39,996 nt of DNA from a virus, in the IMG/VR virus record IMGVR_UViG_3300018080_000314, positions 1 to 39,996 of that record; one strand, written 5' to 3'. Of the stretch, positions 17,956 to 23,669 are shown in pieces. The translations under genes were made by a program, and so were the position numbers. The notes under the pieces are model-generated. The model saw only the letters and a list, made by a program, of their open reading frames with translations. It was not told the origin of the DNA and did no database searches. Position 1 is the first letter of the stretch. The number at the start of each line of letters is the position of its first letter.

Positions 17956-18054
17956 TTATCTCCTTCCACGCCCAAATCGGCGTGTAACTCTGCATCCGTT
18001 TCTTCCCCTGTTTAATCTTCTGCCACCACCGCTACCGTCTCTCTTTGGTCTCAT
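17956..18054 (-). CDS. Tiny Gly/Arg-rich protein, 32 aa
   Basis: Encodes MRPKRDGSGGGRRLNRGRNGC plus a basic tail ending RFGRGRR. AAGGGGG lies upstream of the ATG, and the TAA is 2 bases before the start of the secreted-protein gene. The DGSG...G...NRGRxGC pattern resembles short glycine/arginine-rich proteins of the DUF5320 kind, seen in phages and anaerobes. It is probably nucleic-acid-binding or disordered. Function unknown. Confidence 0.5.
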   Translation of the reverse strand: MRPKRDGSGGGRRLNRGRNGCRVTRRFGRGRR

Positions 18055-18080
18055 TTAATCCCCCCTTTATCTTGTCTGCC

Positions 18081-18167
18081 TATTTTTTGTCTATGAAAGG
18101 CTTTATCACCCCCTTGCGTAGCCATCTCTGCCCGCAGTTTTTACATCCTAAGTTTCTTTCAGCCAAT
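18081..18167 (-). CDS. Possible 28-aa CxxC peptide
   Basis: A TTG-started frame (AERNLGCKNCGQRWLRKGV) carries one CxxC knuckle and a basic tail. GGAG lies 6 bases upstream, and the start overlaps the end of the 61-aa gene. It fills an otherwise empty gap. The short length and rare start make this tentative. Confidence 0.35.
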
Positions 18168-18344
18168 TTCTACTCCATGTAAACTCAGTAGTAACCACTC
18201 TAACCATGTCGGCTTCCTGTAAAAATTCAGCCTGTCTCCTCGCCATATCCGTATAACTCCATTGTCAATGTGAAACATGAAATACCTGCCCTGATGAATA
18301 TCCCAAAATCTTAAAAACGATAGTATGTTCTTTATATTGTTCAT
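18159..18344 (-). CDS. Hypothetical protein, 61 aa
   Basis: A small aromatic protein (LSFLRFWDIHQGRYFMFHIDNG...WLEWLLLSLHGVEIG). It begins 5 bases after the stop of the 85-aa gene and has only a weak ribosome site. The strand/turn pattern in the middle and the amphipathic helix at the end look protein-like. No family is recognised. It is kept mainly because it fits the compact operon without overlap. Confidence 0.5.
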   Translation of the reverse strand: MNNIKNILSFLRFWDIHQGRYFMFHIDNGVIRIWRGDRLNFYRKPTWLEWLLLSLHGVEIG

Positions 18345-18349
18345 TACTT

Positions 18350-18607
18350 CTATGTATTAGCCGTAAGAGTTAAGTCATTGCCAACATCAGGCCAAGTTGT
18401 GATATCCCTCCACGTGCTTGGACAGTTAATCTTTGTCGTAGTAGTACCGTCGGATACATAAGTCCAAGAAATTGGCTCGGTTCGCTTATGCCTGCATTTA
18501 ACCTCAGGCTCCAACGGTGCGGGCAACTTGGTCTCCTGTTCGTACTTCTCTACCTTAGCCCGATACTTGCACACATCATTCTTGATGCAATCTTCACAAA
18601 TGTTCAT
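18350..18607 (-). CDS. Cys-rich small protein, 85 aa
   Basis: The N-terminal motif MNICEDCIKNDVCKYRAKVEKYE has three cysteines spaced like a zinc knuckle followed by a charged helix. This arrangement recurs in many small phage and Firmicute proteins. A fourth cysteine lies at VKCRHKR and a fifth near the end. Its start overlaps the upstream 42-aa gene (ATGA), with AAGGGGG as ribosome site. It is probably a small metal-binding accessory protein. Function unknown. Confidence 0.65.
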   Translation of the reverse strand: MNICEDCIKNDVCKYRAKVEKYEQETKLPAPLEPEVKCRHKRTEPISWTYVSDGTTTTKINCPSTWRDITTWPDVGNDLTLTANT

Positions 18608-18732
18608 AATTCCCCCTTTATCTTGTGGTATAACACTAGAATCCCCAAAACAATAGCAACACCGCTAACGAAGAACCCGATAAACGCAAAAACCGTAGTC
18701 AGGATTTCATTTACCCCCATCATTTCTACCAT
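18604..18732 (-). CDS. Single-pass membrane peptide, 42 aa
   Basis: MVEMMGVNEILTTVFAFIG continues into FFVSGVAIVLGILVLYHKIKGEL: a short head, one transmembrane helix of about 25 residues and a basic end. TTAAGGAGG lies 4 bases before the ATG, and the stop overlaps the next start. It could be a holin or antiholin-type peptide or a small membrane modulator. The role is not known. Confidence 0.6.
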   Translation of the reverse strand: MVEMMGVNEILTTVFAFIGFFVSGVAIVLGILVLYHKIKGEL

Positions 18733-18741
18733 TAACCCTCC

Positions 18742-18819
18742 TTAATTTCCGTCTCTAATGCCCCTCAGAGCTTCAAGAAAGCCCTTTCGGGGTCTAAGCC
18801 GTACATTTTCCTGCCCCAT
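18742..18819 (-). CDS. Possible 25-aa basic peptide
   Basis: The frame MGQENVRLRPRKGFLEALRG plus IRDGN ends at a TAA that overlaps the ribosome site of the membrane-peptide gene. The ribosome site is weak. Included as a low-confidence leader-type ORF. Confidence 0.22.
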   Translation of the reverse strand: MGQENVRLRPRKGFLEALRGIRDGN

Positions 18820-19108
18820 GTCTCTTTACCCCCTGTTTTTTGTAAATTAGCTGTGAAACCCCCAAAGGTTTACATGATGTTATTATGTTAAGTAATTGAA
18901 ATCTTAATCTGGAGCGGGTGGGGTATCTTTCTACACACAAGGCGGGGTAGTCTTGGTTTAGCCCTATGGCGTTTACTAACAGTGAACACACCCACACCCA
19001 CACCCATATTCACCCAGTACCAACATGATTATCTTATTATTAGCTATGATATAGTCTTGAGGTACATACAAATGTTAAGATACGTCGCAAACTGTACGTT
19101 GTCCGAAG
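18820..19108. other. 289-base region without a convincing gene
   Basis: Between the small terminase subunit and the tiny-gene cluster I see no convincing coding frame; the longest is a low-quality 69-codon frame. It holds a GC-rich run, a CCCACA microrepeat (18988-19006) and AT-rich segments. A packaging (cos/pac) recognition site next to terS is a possible explanation, as in other tailed phages, but no specific motif is recognised. Confidence 0.4.
18988..19006. repeat. CCCACA hexamer microrepeat
   Basis: About three tandem copies of CCCACA (GTGTGG on the minus strand) lie in the non-coding stretch downstream of terS. This could be a protein-binding array, for example for terminase, or a chance low-complexity run. 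Confidence 0.6.
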
Positions 19109-19537
19109 TTACGAAGTGCCCTCGTCTAATAGCTTTGTGTCCTGTAGTAATTGATTGGCCTTGTCCTGGAGTGCTAAGAGGACTTTACTGGGACCAACTT
19201 CTAACTCCATTCTTCTGCCATAATCAGCAGGATATTTACGCTCTAGTATCCATGCAGATGCTTGCCATGAGTTAGGTAGTCCCTTATCACCAGCAGATTG
19301 TATGTTCTTCAGGTTGTGAGCTATGTTCTCATGCTCTGCTCTTTTTAATTCTTCACGGAATTGACGATATATATCATGCTCAGCACCAGGCAAGTCAGCC
19401 TTATTCAACCAATCATAATATCTTTGTTCAGGGATACCAGAGGCAAGGCAAGCAGTTTTAACATAGTTCCCTTCACTTATTAACTTAATAATATTGTCTC
19501 TTAATTCTTTATTTAATAATTTAGTTTTTCTTCCCAT
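19109..19537 (-). CDS. terS: Terminase small subunit
   Basis: A 142-residue protein with an N-terminal helix-turn-helix (LRDNIIKLISEGNYVKTACL, ASGIPEQRYYDWLNKAD), matching the phBC6A51-type small terminase subunit. A long central helix (REELKRAEHENIAHNLKNI) and the motif SWQASAWILERKYPADYGRR follow, typical of this family. It recognises the packaging site and stimulates the large subunit. It is separated from terL by ~1.6 kb of small genes and non-coding DNA. It lies at the head of the leftward late operon and is divergent from the rightward cluster. No clear Shine-Dalgarno precedes the ATG. Confidence 0.85.
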   Translation of the reverse strand: MGRKTKLLNKELRDNIIKLISEGNYVKTACLASGIPEQRYYDWLNKADLPGAEHDIYRQFREELKRAEHENIAHNLKNIQSAGDKGLPNSWQASAWILERKYPADYGRRMELEVGPSKVLLALQDKANQLLQDTKLLDEGTS

Positions 19538-19539
19538 AA

Positions 19540-19590
19540 TATATATTAATTATTATTAATTATTTTATTATTATTAATTAATACTTATAG
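19540..19590. other. AT-rich low-complexity tract in the divergent intergenic region
   Basis: An almost pure A/T run built from TTAATTATTATTAAT-like units separates terS from the rightward promoter. It resembles the AT-rich tract at 30,070-30,121. It probably contains the leftward late promoter and may bind a host nucleoid protein. A minus-strand TTGTCA is present, but I could not find a -10 box at correct spacing. Confidence 0.5.
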
Positions 19591-19601
19591 CTAACAGGGG
19601 G

Positions 19602-19631
19602 TTGACAAAGGTTTAGAGATTGTTATATAGT
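19602..19631 (+). promoter_or_regulatory. Strong sigma-70 promoter of the rightward cluster
   Basis: TTGACA (19602-19607), an 18-base spacer and TATAGT (19626-19631) precede the first rightward gene by about 30 bases. This is the best consensus promoter in the window and suggests strong early expression. Confidence 0.8.
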
Positions 19632-19662
19632 GAGTGCATAATCAAGTTGAAAGGAGTGAGAA

Positions 19663-19959
19663 ATGACAGAACAGGAGTTACAGTTTCAACGAGAGTATGG
19701 TGAACGCAAGGCTAAAAGGATATTGCGAGCAGCCAAATACGCTGATGTTATAGCTCGCATCCCTAGTAATGGGAGCATTATTGAACTAAGGCGTAGTCTG
19801 CGTTCAAAGGGTTATCGTAGTAACTACGAGCCTGTGCCCCAGTATTGGGCAATAGAATACAAGGACGGTAAGCCTGTTTATGGGAGAAGTCTAACAGAAA
19901 AGGCTTACCAGGAAGCCAAGGCTTACGCCCTCAAACATCGGAATATACATTTACCATAA
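19663..19959 (+). CDS. First gene of rightward cluster, 98 aa
   Basis: A basic protein with a charged helical N-terminus (ELQFQREYGERKAKRILRAA), a middle of alternating polar residues (GSIIELRRSLRSKGYRSNYE) and a C-terminal helix (TEKAYQEAKAYALKHRN). AAAGGAG is 7 bases before the ATG. Its TAA is followed without a gap by the hammerhead ribozyme, so a terminating ribosome would cover the 5' part of the ribozyme. No family is recognised. Its early position suggests a host-takeover or regulatory role, which is inference. Confidence 0.75.
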   Translation: MTEQELQFQREYGERKAKRILRAAKYADVIARIPSNGSIIELRRSLRSKGYRSNYEPVPQYWAIEYKDGKPVYGRSLTEKAYQEAKAYALKHRNIHLP

Positions 19960-20013
19960 GCCCGAAACTGCCCTCCGGGGCAGTCTAGCGGTTAATCCGC
20001 TACTGATGAGGGC
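19960..20013 (+). ncRNA. Type II hammerhead self-cleaving ribozyme
   Basis: All core elements are present in circularly permuted order. The 3' strand of stem II is GCCC (19960-19963), then GAAA (19964-19967). Stem III is CTGCCC/GGGCAG with loop TCCG (19968-19983), and GTC is the cleavage triplet (19983-19985). Stem I is TAGCGG/CCGCTA with loop TTAAT (19986-20002), then CTGATGA (20003-20009) and the stem II 5' strand GGGC (20010-20013). The open end is stem II, hence type II. The predicted cut is after C19985. It is transcribed with the rightward cluster and would split the message between its first and second genes. After cutting, the upstream RNA ends in the stem III hairpin and the downstream RNA begins with the stem I hairpin. 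Confidence 0.92.
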
Positions 20014-20032
20014 ACTTTAACAACTGAATATG

Positions 20033-20058
20033 TTTCGAGGTTGACTCCTGGGCTGGTA
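20033..20058 (+). repeat. Left arm of a 26-nt inverted repeat bracketing the second gene
   Basis: TTTCGAGGTTGACTCCTGGG plus CTGGTA can pair in RNA with 20446-20471: 24 of 26 positions pair, two of them as G-U, with one two-base internal mismatch. It lies between the hammerhead ribozyme and the ribosome site of the 120-aa gene. Confidence 0.75.
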
Positions 20059-20072
20059 GGAAAGGAGCCAAT

Positions 20073-20435
20073 ATGAGCAAGGCTAGTGATGTGGCTTATA
20101 AACTCTGCAACGGTACGAAGCTCACAATCCAAGAGTTTAGCATAGCCATAGAAAAGGGAATGCTAACAGGCCCAAAGCCTCAAACCCAAGAGGAATTAGC
20201 CGAAAGTTATCTATACTGGGTAGCTGGCTATTACGAGAATAGTAAACACAGGGGTTATCTGTGTAGTAGCCATCCTACCAAGTGGATAAGAGACCTGCCT
20301 CATGGGGGTAAAGAGTTCTGTAGTGGGGGAATCCACATGGATGAGGTTAACCCTAAAGCCCTAACTAAGGAAAATCTAAAGTTTCTCCGCCACCATTTTG
20401 GCAAGGATAAAGTCAAGGAAATAACAGGAAGCTAA
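20073..20435 (+). CDS. Hypothetical protein, 120 aa, between inverted repeats
   Basis: AAAGGAG lies 5 bases before the ATG. The N-terminus (YKLCNGTKLTIQEFSIAIEKG) looks helical. The core has Tyr/Trp/Cys/His residues (YWVAGYYENSKHRGYLCSSH, DLPHGGKEFCSGGIH), with two cysteines and several histidines that could bind a metal. The C-terminus is basic. No family is recognised. It is enclosed by a 26-nt inverted repeat that would loop the whole ORF out of the mRNA, and it lies directly downstream of the hammerhead ribozyme. Confidence 0.7.
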   Translation: MSKASDVAYKLCNGTKLTIQEFSIAIEKGMLTGPKPQTQEELAESYLYWVAGYYENSKHRGYLCSSHPTKWIRDLPHGGKEFCSGGIHMDEVNPKALTKENLKFLRHHFGKDKVKEITGS

Positions 20436-20445
20436 ATAAACCATT

Positions 20446-20471
20446 TACCAGTCCAGGCATCAGCCTCGAAA
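20446..20471 (+). repeat. Right arm of the 26-nt inverted repeat
   Basis: TACCAGTCCAGGCATCAGCC plus TCGAAA is the imperfect reverse complement of 20033-20058. It begins 11 bases after the stop of the 120-aa gene. Within it a smaller local hairpin is possible (ACCAGT with ACTGGT further downstream). Confidence 0.75.
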
Positions 20472-20512
20472 TAACTGGTGAGATAGACAATATTAAAGTT
20501 CAAGGAGGTGAA

Positions 20513-20575
20513 ATGATAGAAGTATTTATAGTCCTATTCGTGGCAACACTACTCTATTTTGCGTATCAAATATGA
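20513..20575 (+). CDS. 20-aa membrane peptide
   Basis: MIEVFIVLFVATLLYFAYQI is a single hydrophobic helix. AAGGAGGTG lies at ideal spacing before the ATG. Such strong translation signals on a tiny membrane peptide suggest real expression. Function unknown. Confidence 0.55.
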   Translation: MIEVFIVLFVATLLYFAYQI

Positions 20576-20587
20576 AAGGAGAGAACT

Positions 20588-21190
20588 ATGAAACCAATCA
20601 CAGTTAAGTATCAAGGACAATGTCGCAAATGCGGAACAACCCTAGAGGTTGGCTCACAAGCTATCCATGAAAGGCACATCGGCATATTTTGTCCATCTTG
20701 CGAACCAAAAGACCCCGAAGAGATAAGACAATATCGCCAAGAAGCAGCCGACAGAAGAGCCGATAGGTACGAAGGCTGGGCAGCTAAACGAAGGCAAACA
20801 GCAGAAGCACAATTAAATAGCCATCCTGAAGTTCGCCATGATTGGGCTTTTATCACCCAACCTGGACATATTCCCCTAAGAGACAGAATGAACAGAGCCG
20901 ATGATAAGGCTATGGAGAGCCTTCAAGTAGCCGAATCAATGAGAAACAAGGCTGAGAATCTACGCCATGTCAGAGTTAAGGGCGATGCCGAAAAGCGGTG
21001 GCAGGCATTACGAGACCTTAACTTGTCTAGGTTCAAGGTTGGGGATAGGGTGAATACTGGCACACTTGGCGAAGGCACTATCCTGAAATTCAATAAAAAG
21101 ACTGTCAAAGTAGGGAATTGTGGGACAAGTGGCACATTCACCTGTAATGTGGACTTAGCTTTTCTCTCACCATTGAGGCAAGAGGCATAA
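20588..21190 (+). CDS. DUF3560-like protein with N-terminal zinc knuckle, 200 aa
   Basis: The N-terminus holds a four-Cys pattern (GQCRKCGTTLE, then FCPSC). The middle is a charged helix (DRRADRYEGWAAKRRQTAEA) followed by ITQPGHIPLRDRMNRADDKA and SMRNKAENL, which matches the general layout of DUF3560 proteins (helix, then a GQP/GHH-like motif, then R-rich helix). The C-terminus resembles a small SH3/KOW-like beta domain (FKVGDRVNTGTLGEGTILKF). AAAGGAG is at good spacing. Its biochemical role is unknown; DUF3560 genes are common on phages and plasmids. Confidence 0.65.
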   Translation: MKPITVKYQGQCRKCGTTLEVGSQAIHERHIGIFCPSCEPKDPEEIRQYRQEAADRRADRYEGWAAKRRQTAEAQLNSHPEVRHDWAFITQPGHIPLRDRMNRADDKAMESLQVAESMRNKAENLRHVRVKGDAEKRWQALRDLNLSRFKVGDRVNTGTLGEGTILKFNKKTVKVGNCGTSGTFTCNVDLAFLSPLRQEA

Positions 21191-21191
21191 A

Positions 21192-21269
21192 ATGCAAATA
21201 GCACTACCAACAGCACTAATACTAGGAATAATACTATTTAGTTGTCTAATCTATGTTAAAAGACATTAA
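21192..21269 (+). CDS. 25-aa membrane peptide
   Basis: MQIALPTALILGIILFSCLI plus YVKRH is one transmembrane helix with a basic end. It begins one base after the stop of the 200-aa gene and has a weak ribosome site but a tight fit in the operon. Confidence 0.45.
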   Translation: MQIALPTALILGIILFSCLIYVKRH

Positions 21270-21279
21270 AGGAGGCCAA

Positions 21280-21390
21280 ATGAACAAAATCAAATGCCCT
21301 AACTGTGGCTCACACTGGGTTAGAACACGACTCACAGATAAAACTCACGTCTGCTTGAAATGTGGACATGAGTGGAAGGAGGAGAAATGA
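21280..21390 (+). CDS. 36-aa zinc ribbon
   Basis: MNKIKCPNCGSHWVRTRLTD, later HVCLKCGHEW, gives two CxxC knuckles of a classic zinc ribbon. GGAGG precedes the ATG, and the end overlaps the next start (AAATGA). It probably binds nucleic acid or a protein partner. Confidence 0.65.
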   Translation: MNKIKCPNCGSHWVRTRLTDKTHVCLKCGHEWKEEK

Positions 21391-21698
21391 ACATACGAAT
21401 ACCCACCAAAGAAAAGCCAATTCAAGCAGCGGGGATGAACCTGCAAAGATATGAATTTGCTCATCAGTATTTCTTGACTCATGCGCTAATGTTTAGTAAT
21501 AATGGTGGCAAATCCTTCAAGCGAACAGTACATATACTACACCCCGAAGCTGCTAGTTGGGCTGAATTCGCCTTTGGCAACAAACAAATAAATACCATAA
21601 CCAATGTTACTGGCTTGCATGAACAAAAATTGGCACAAACCGAATTGAACCAGCTATGGTATCATTGGGCTGGGGATATTCCAGCCGAAGGCAAGTAA
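21387..21698 (+). CDS. Last gene of rightward cluster, 103 aa
   Basis: I start it at the ATG at 21387 (AAGGAGG with 4-base spacing), which overlaps the zinc-ribbon stop, rather than at an in-frame GTG at 21372. The protein (MNIRIPTKEKPIQAAGMNLQ, RYEFAHQYFLTHALMFSNNG, FKRTVHILHPEAASWAEFAF) has an aromatic, His-rich middle and a helical end. No family is recognised. A strong terminator follows 18 bases after the stop. Confidence 0.7.
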   Translation: MNIRIPTKEKPIQAAGMNLQRYEFAHQYFLTHALMFSNNGGKSFKRTVHILHPEAASWAEFAFGNKQINTITNVTGLHEQKLAQTELNQLWYHWAGDIPAEGK

Positions 21699-21716
21699 AT
21701 TGTTAATGACCCACAT

Positions 21717-21736
21717 AGCCCCGCTTCGGTGGGGCT
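21717..21736 (+). terminator. Rho-independent terminator of the rightward cluster
   Basis: AGCCCCGC pairs with GTGGGGCT around a C(TTCG)G loop, followed by TTTCCTTT. The U-run exists only for rightward transcription. The leftward early operon ends on the other side of this hairpin, at 21742. Confidence 0.85.
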
Positions 21737-21741
21737 TTCCT

Positions 21742-21939
21742 TTATCCGAAGCACTGAACCAAGCCTATGACAAGCCCTAATAAAGCCATACCCCCCATGA
21801 ACATCCACCTGTTAGTTTTGACCTTATCATTCAGCATCATCACAGCCGTGAATATACAGCTTAAATGATTGTCCTTGATCTCCTCAACATCTTCTTTTAA
21901 TTGCTCAACATCCTCTTTGACTTTAGCAAGTTCATTCAT
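21742..21939 (-). CDS. Coiled coil plus transmembrane protein (XhlA/holin-like), 65 aa
   Basis: MNELAKVKEDVEQLKEDVEE is a regular heptad coiled coil. The C-terminus (WMFMGGMALLGLVIGLVQCF) is one membrane helix. This layout matches XhlA-type small membrane proteins that act with holins in phage lysis. The ATG at 21939 has GGAG at proper spacing; an ATG two codons earlier is too close to it. It is the last gene of the leftward early operon, near another putative holin and a peptidase-like gene. The lysis role is inference. Confidence 0.65.
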   Translation of the reverse strand: MNELAKVKEDVEQLKEDVEEIKDNHLSCIFTAVMMLNDKVKTNRWMFMGGMALLGLVIGLVQCFG

Positions 21940-22126
21940 AGGCATCTCCAGTATAAGAATTTTCAGTCCACGTAAAGTTACCCTCGAAGGTTAACTCCTG
22001 AGAATATCTGGCAATCATCCACCAGAATACATCGCTAGGCAAATCAACTTCGTCGCACGGCGTGATGATATGATAATGTTCGTTCTTGACTATCGTGTAG
22101 CCATCGCCTATTTGTACTTTATTCAT
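21932..22126 (-). CDS. Hypothetical protein, 64 aa
   Basis: A small acidic, aromatic protein (GDGYTIVKNEHYHIITPCDE, VFWWMIARYSQELTFEGNF) with alternating beta-like segments. It overlaps both neighbours by a few bases. No family is recognised. The regular packing supports it as a real gene. Confidence 0.6.
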   Translation of the reverse strand: MNKVQIGDGYTIVKNEHYHIITPCDEVDLPSDVFWWMIARYSQELTFEGNFTWTENSYTGDAYE

Positions 22127-22295
22127 GTTCTATCCCGTGGTATGCATGCGCCTTTGCCAGTCTCCGAGCTGTGTTCCCCTTCTTATCCTTCTTGTATTCG
22201 TGCCAGACGTATTTAAACCTCATGCCTGGCAATATGGACCTCTTACAGATAACGCAAACGTAGCTCTCCTGGGCTGTATATGTTTTATCTTTTAT
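22119..22295 (-). CDS. Small Cys protein with unclear start, about 58 aa
   Basis: The frame encodes KDKTYTAQESYVCVICKRSI, LPGMRFKYVWHEYKKDKKG and TARRLAKAHAYHGIEHE. A CxxC knuckle followed by a basic HExxK-like helix looks clearly protein-coding. No ATG, GTG or usable TTG precedes the CxxC. The frame is continuous with the upstream 78-aa gene except for its TAA, so translation would need an ATA start at 22295, read-through of the TAA, or a correction of the sequence. I give the ATA position as a provisional start. Confidence 0.45.
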   Translation of the reverse strand: MKDKTYTAQESYVCVICKRSILPGMRFKYVWHEYKKDKKGNTARRLAKAHAYHGIEHE

Positions 22296-22301
22296 ACTCC
22301 A

Positions 22302-22538
22302 TTAGATTATCCAGACTATCATCGCTGTTATAAATGCGATTATTCCTAATCTACCGAAGATTAAACCACCTTTGTAATAGTGAAACTCCCAGTCCATGTG
22401 TTCATGTAACCCGTAGAGATCATTTATTCTGTGCCAGTCCGTCTTTTGGAATGTGATACCATCGGCTAGACCTATGACAAAAGAGTGCCATTCCTGATAA
22501 GTGTCCAGAAAGTTAGGCCAGTGGAACCATTTGAACAT
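22302..22538 (-). CDS. Hypothetical C-tail membrane protein, 78 aa
   Basis: The soluble part is Trp/His/Phe-rich (MFKWFHWPNFLDTYQEWHSF, TDWHRINDLYGLHEHMDWEF). The C-terminus (LGIIAFITAMIVWII) is a membrane helix. The start overlaps the last base of the upstream gene. The stop TAA is followed in the same frame by another coding-looking segment. Lysis-region position; function unknown. Confidence 0.6.
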   Translation of the reverse strand: MFKWFHWPNFLDTYQEWHSFVIGLADGITFQKTDWHRINDLYGLHEHMDWEFHYYKGGLIFGRLGIIAFITAMIVWII

Positions 22539-23110
22539 TAAATTATTACAATCGCACCTTTAAGGGAGTAAAACTTTTCTGGTCTCTTAGGCCAGACATA
22601 TAGAGCATCGCTTTGAGGTTCGAGTACATGGACATTGCCATCGGGATAAATTACAAGGTTATATCCGTGCTTCGACTTATAATCTATCACGATGCCCACC
22701 TGTGAAAGTTTAAAGTACATATCAACATGGGCTTTAAAGCTGATAGCAAAGTTTTCACAATCAAAGAATTCCTTGTCATACTTGATGCTGTCTATCCAGT
22801 CCCATGCCACGACATTAAGGAAATTCTTTTGGTTGGTCATGCGGTATATGCTATCTAGTGGAACCCTGATAATTCCTAATCTCAAACCATCCAGGACAGA
22901 CTGCACCCATACTGTATCTTTCTCTACAACATAGTCTATCTCTGGGGGTGTGGGTCTAGGAACTAATAGTTCTAATTGTCTATTCCTTTCCTGTAATTTG
23001 CTAAAGTGAAAATTAAGATTGCTTAGTCTCTTTGTACAGTCGGCTAAGGCATCTTGACATTCGCCATCGCCACAGCCTAATAATTGGCAGAGATAGTCTT
23101 TTATATTCAT
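22538..23110 (-). CDS. Cys-His peptidase-like (transglutaminase/agglutinin C-terminal type) protein, 190 aa
   Basis: I start at MNIKDYLCQLLGCGDGEC (23110), which overlaps the upstream stop in an ATGA pattern. An N-terminal Cys-rich coiled coil leads to a domain with FDCENFAISFKAHVD (Cys118), DYKSKHGYNLVIYPDG (His148) and VHVLEPQSD (Glu164). This Cys-His-acid order in a papain-like or transglutaminase-like fold resembles the cysteine-peptidase domain related to fungal agglutinin C-termini that recurs in phages. It may cut peptides or cell-wall cross-links. No standard endolysin is seen elsewhere, so a lysis role is possible. The catalytic assignment is by pattern only. Confidence 0.65.
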   Translation of the reverse strand: MNIKDYLCQLLGCGDGECQDALADCTKRLSNLNFHFSKLQERNRQLELLVPRPTPPEIDYVVEKDTVWVQSVLDGLRLGIIRVPLDSIYRMTNQKNFLNVVAWDWIDSIKYDKEFFDCENFAISFKAHVDMYFKLSQVGIVIDYKSKHGYNLVIYPDGNVHVLEPQSDALYVWPKRPEKFYSLKGAIVII

Positions 23111-23310
23111 TCCTTGCCTTTTTGCTTTGTTATCCCACGCTCTACAAACCACTCACCGATAACGGAAATTGCAAAGTACCTGAACCATCCGACTACAGGA
23201 TAGCCAACCGATTCCAGCACGGCAGTAACTATCAAGGCCAATACAAGAAATATCATCGCCAAGGGCCTGGCGTCTTGTTTAAAGCTCAATATCCCCTCCC
23301 TTGTTTCCAT
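23107..23310 (-). CDS. Putative holin, 67 aa
   Basis: A short charged N-terminus ends in DARP. Two hydrophobic helices (LAMIFLVLALIVTAVLESVG and VGWFRYFAISVIGEWFVERG) and a basic tail (ITKQKGKE) follow. The RPL...helix...P..WF...helix...E+G pattern is typical of small phage holins. The stop overlaps the start of the peptidase-like gene (ATGA), so the two are coupled. It would open the membrane at the end of infection. Moderately sure. Confidence 0.6.
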   Translation of the reverse strand: METREGILSFKQDARPLAMIFLVLALIVTAVLESVGYPVVGWFRYFAISVIGEWFVERGITKQKGKE

Positions 23311-23382
23311 CTTTTAAATAGAAACCGAGACATGAAGTGAAAAGTTTCACAACATACAATGCAAACTAAAATCTCAATAGGG

Positions 23383-23655
23383 TTAATCATTTACTCTGAA
23401 CGGATTATCCTTATAAATTATGTCGCCCCTCATCATGCAACGTGGCAATATAAATCTTTCTGTTGCAACCCAATCACCATTAGGCGTTTTATAATAATCA
23501 CCACATAAAATAATGGTATCATCATCTTGATAGGCTAGAAATCCCCCATGATGGCGGATAACTGGGTTCATGTCGCTTAATGCATTGATTAACAATGCAT
23601 CGCTCTCAGCCCACGCATCTACCCATGCAACTTCAACTAATGGTAACTTTTCCAT
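23383..23655 (-). CDS. Hypothetical phage protein, 90 aa
   Basis: The sequence (VEVAWVDAWAESDALLINAL, MNPVIRHHGGFLAYQDDDTI, DWVATERFILPRCMMRGDII) has the layout of a small beta-rich protein common in phage early regions (V.W.DA....PV.R...G+L...DD.+.+). Its 5' leader carries the structured RNA element described at 23670. The ATG lacks a clear Shine-Dalgarno, so translation may depend on the leader structure. Function unknown. Confidence 0.65.
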   Translation of the reverse strand: MEKLPLVEVAWVDAWAESDALLINALSDMNPVIRHHGGFLAYQDDDTIILCGDYYKTPNGDWVATERFILPRCMMRGDIIYKDNPFRVND

Positions 23656-23669
23656 GATTGTTTATAGTA

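Noticed and set aside
18794-19003. 69-codon minus-strand frame
   Set aside because: Odd composition, crosses the CCCACA microrepeat, no ribosome site.
20462-20482. Second hammerhead-like motif (CGAAA then CTGGTGAG)
   Set aside because: The conserved core A is G and there is no room for stems between the motifs, so it is a chance resemblance within the inverted-repeat arm.
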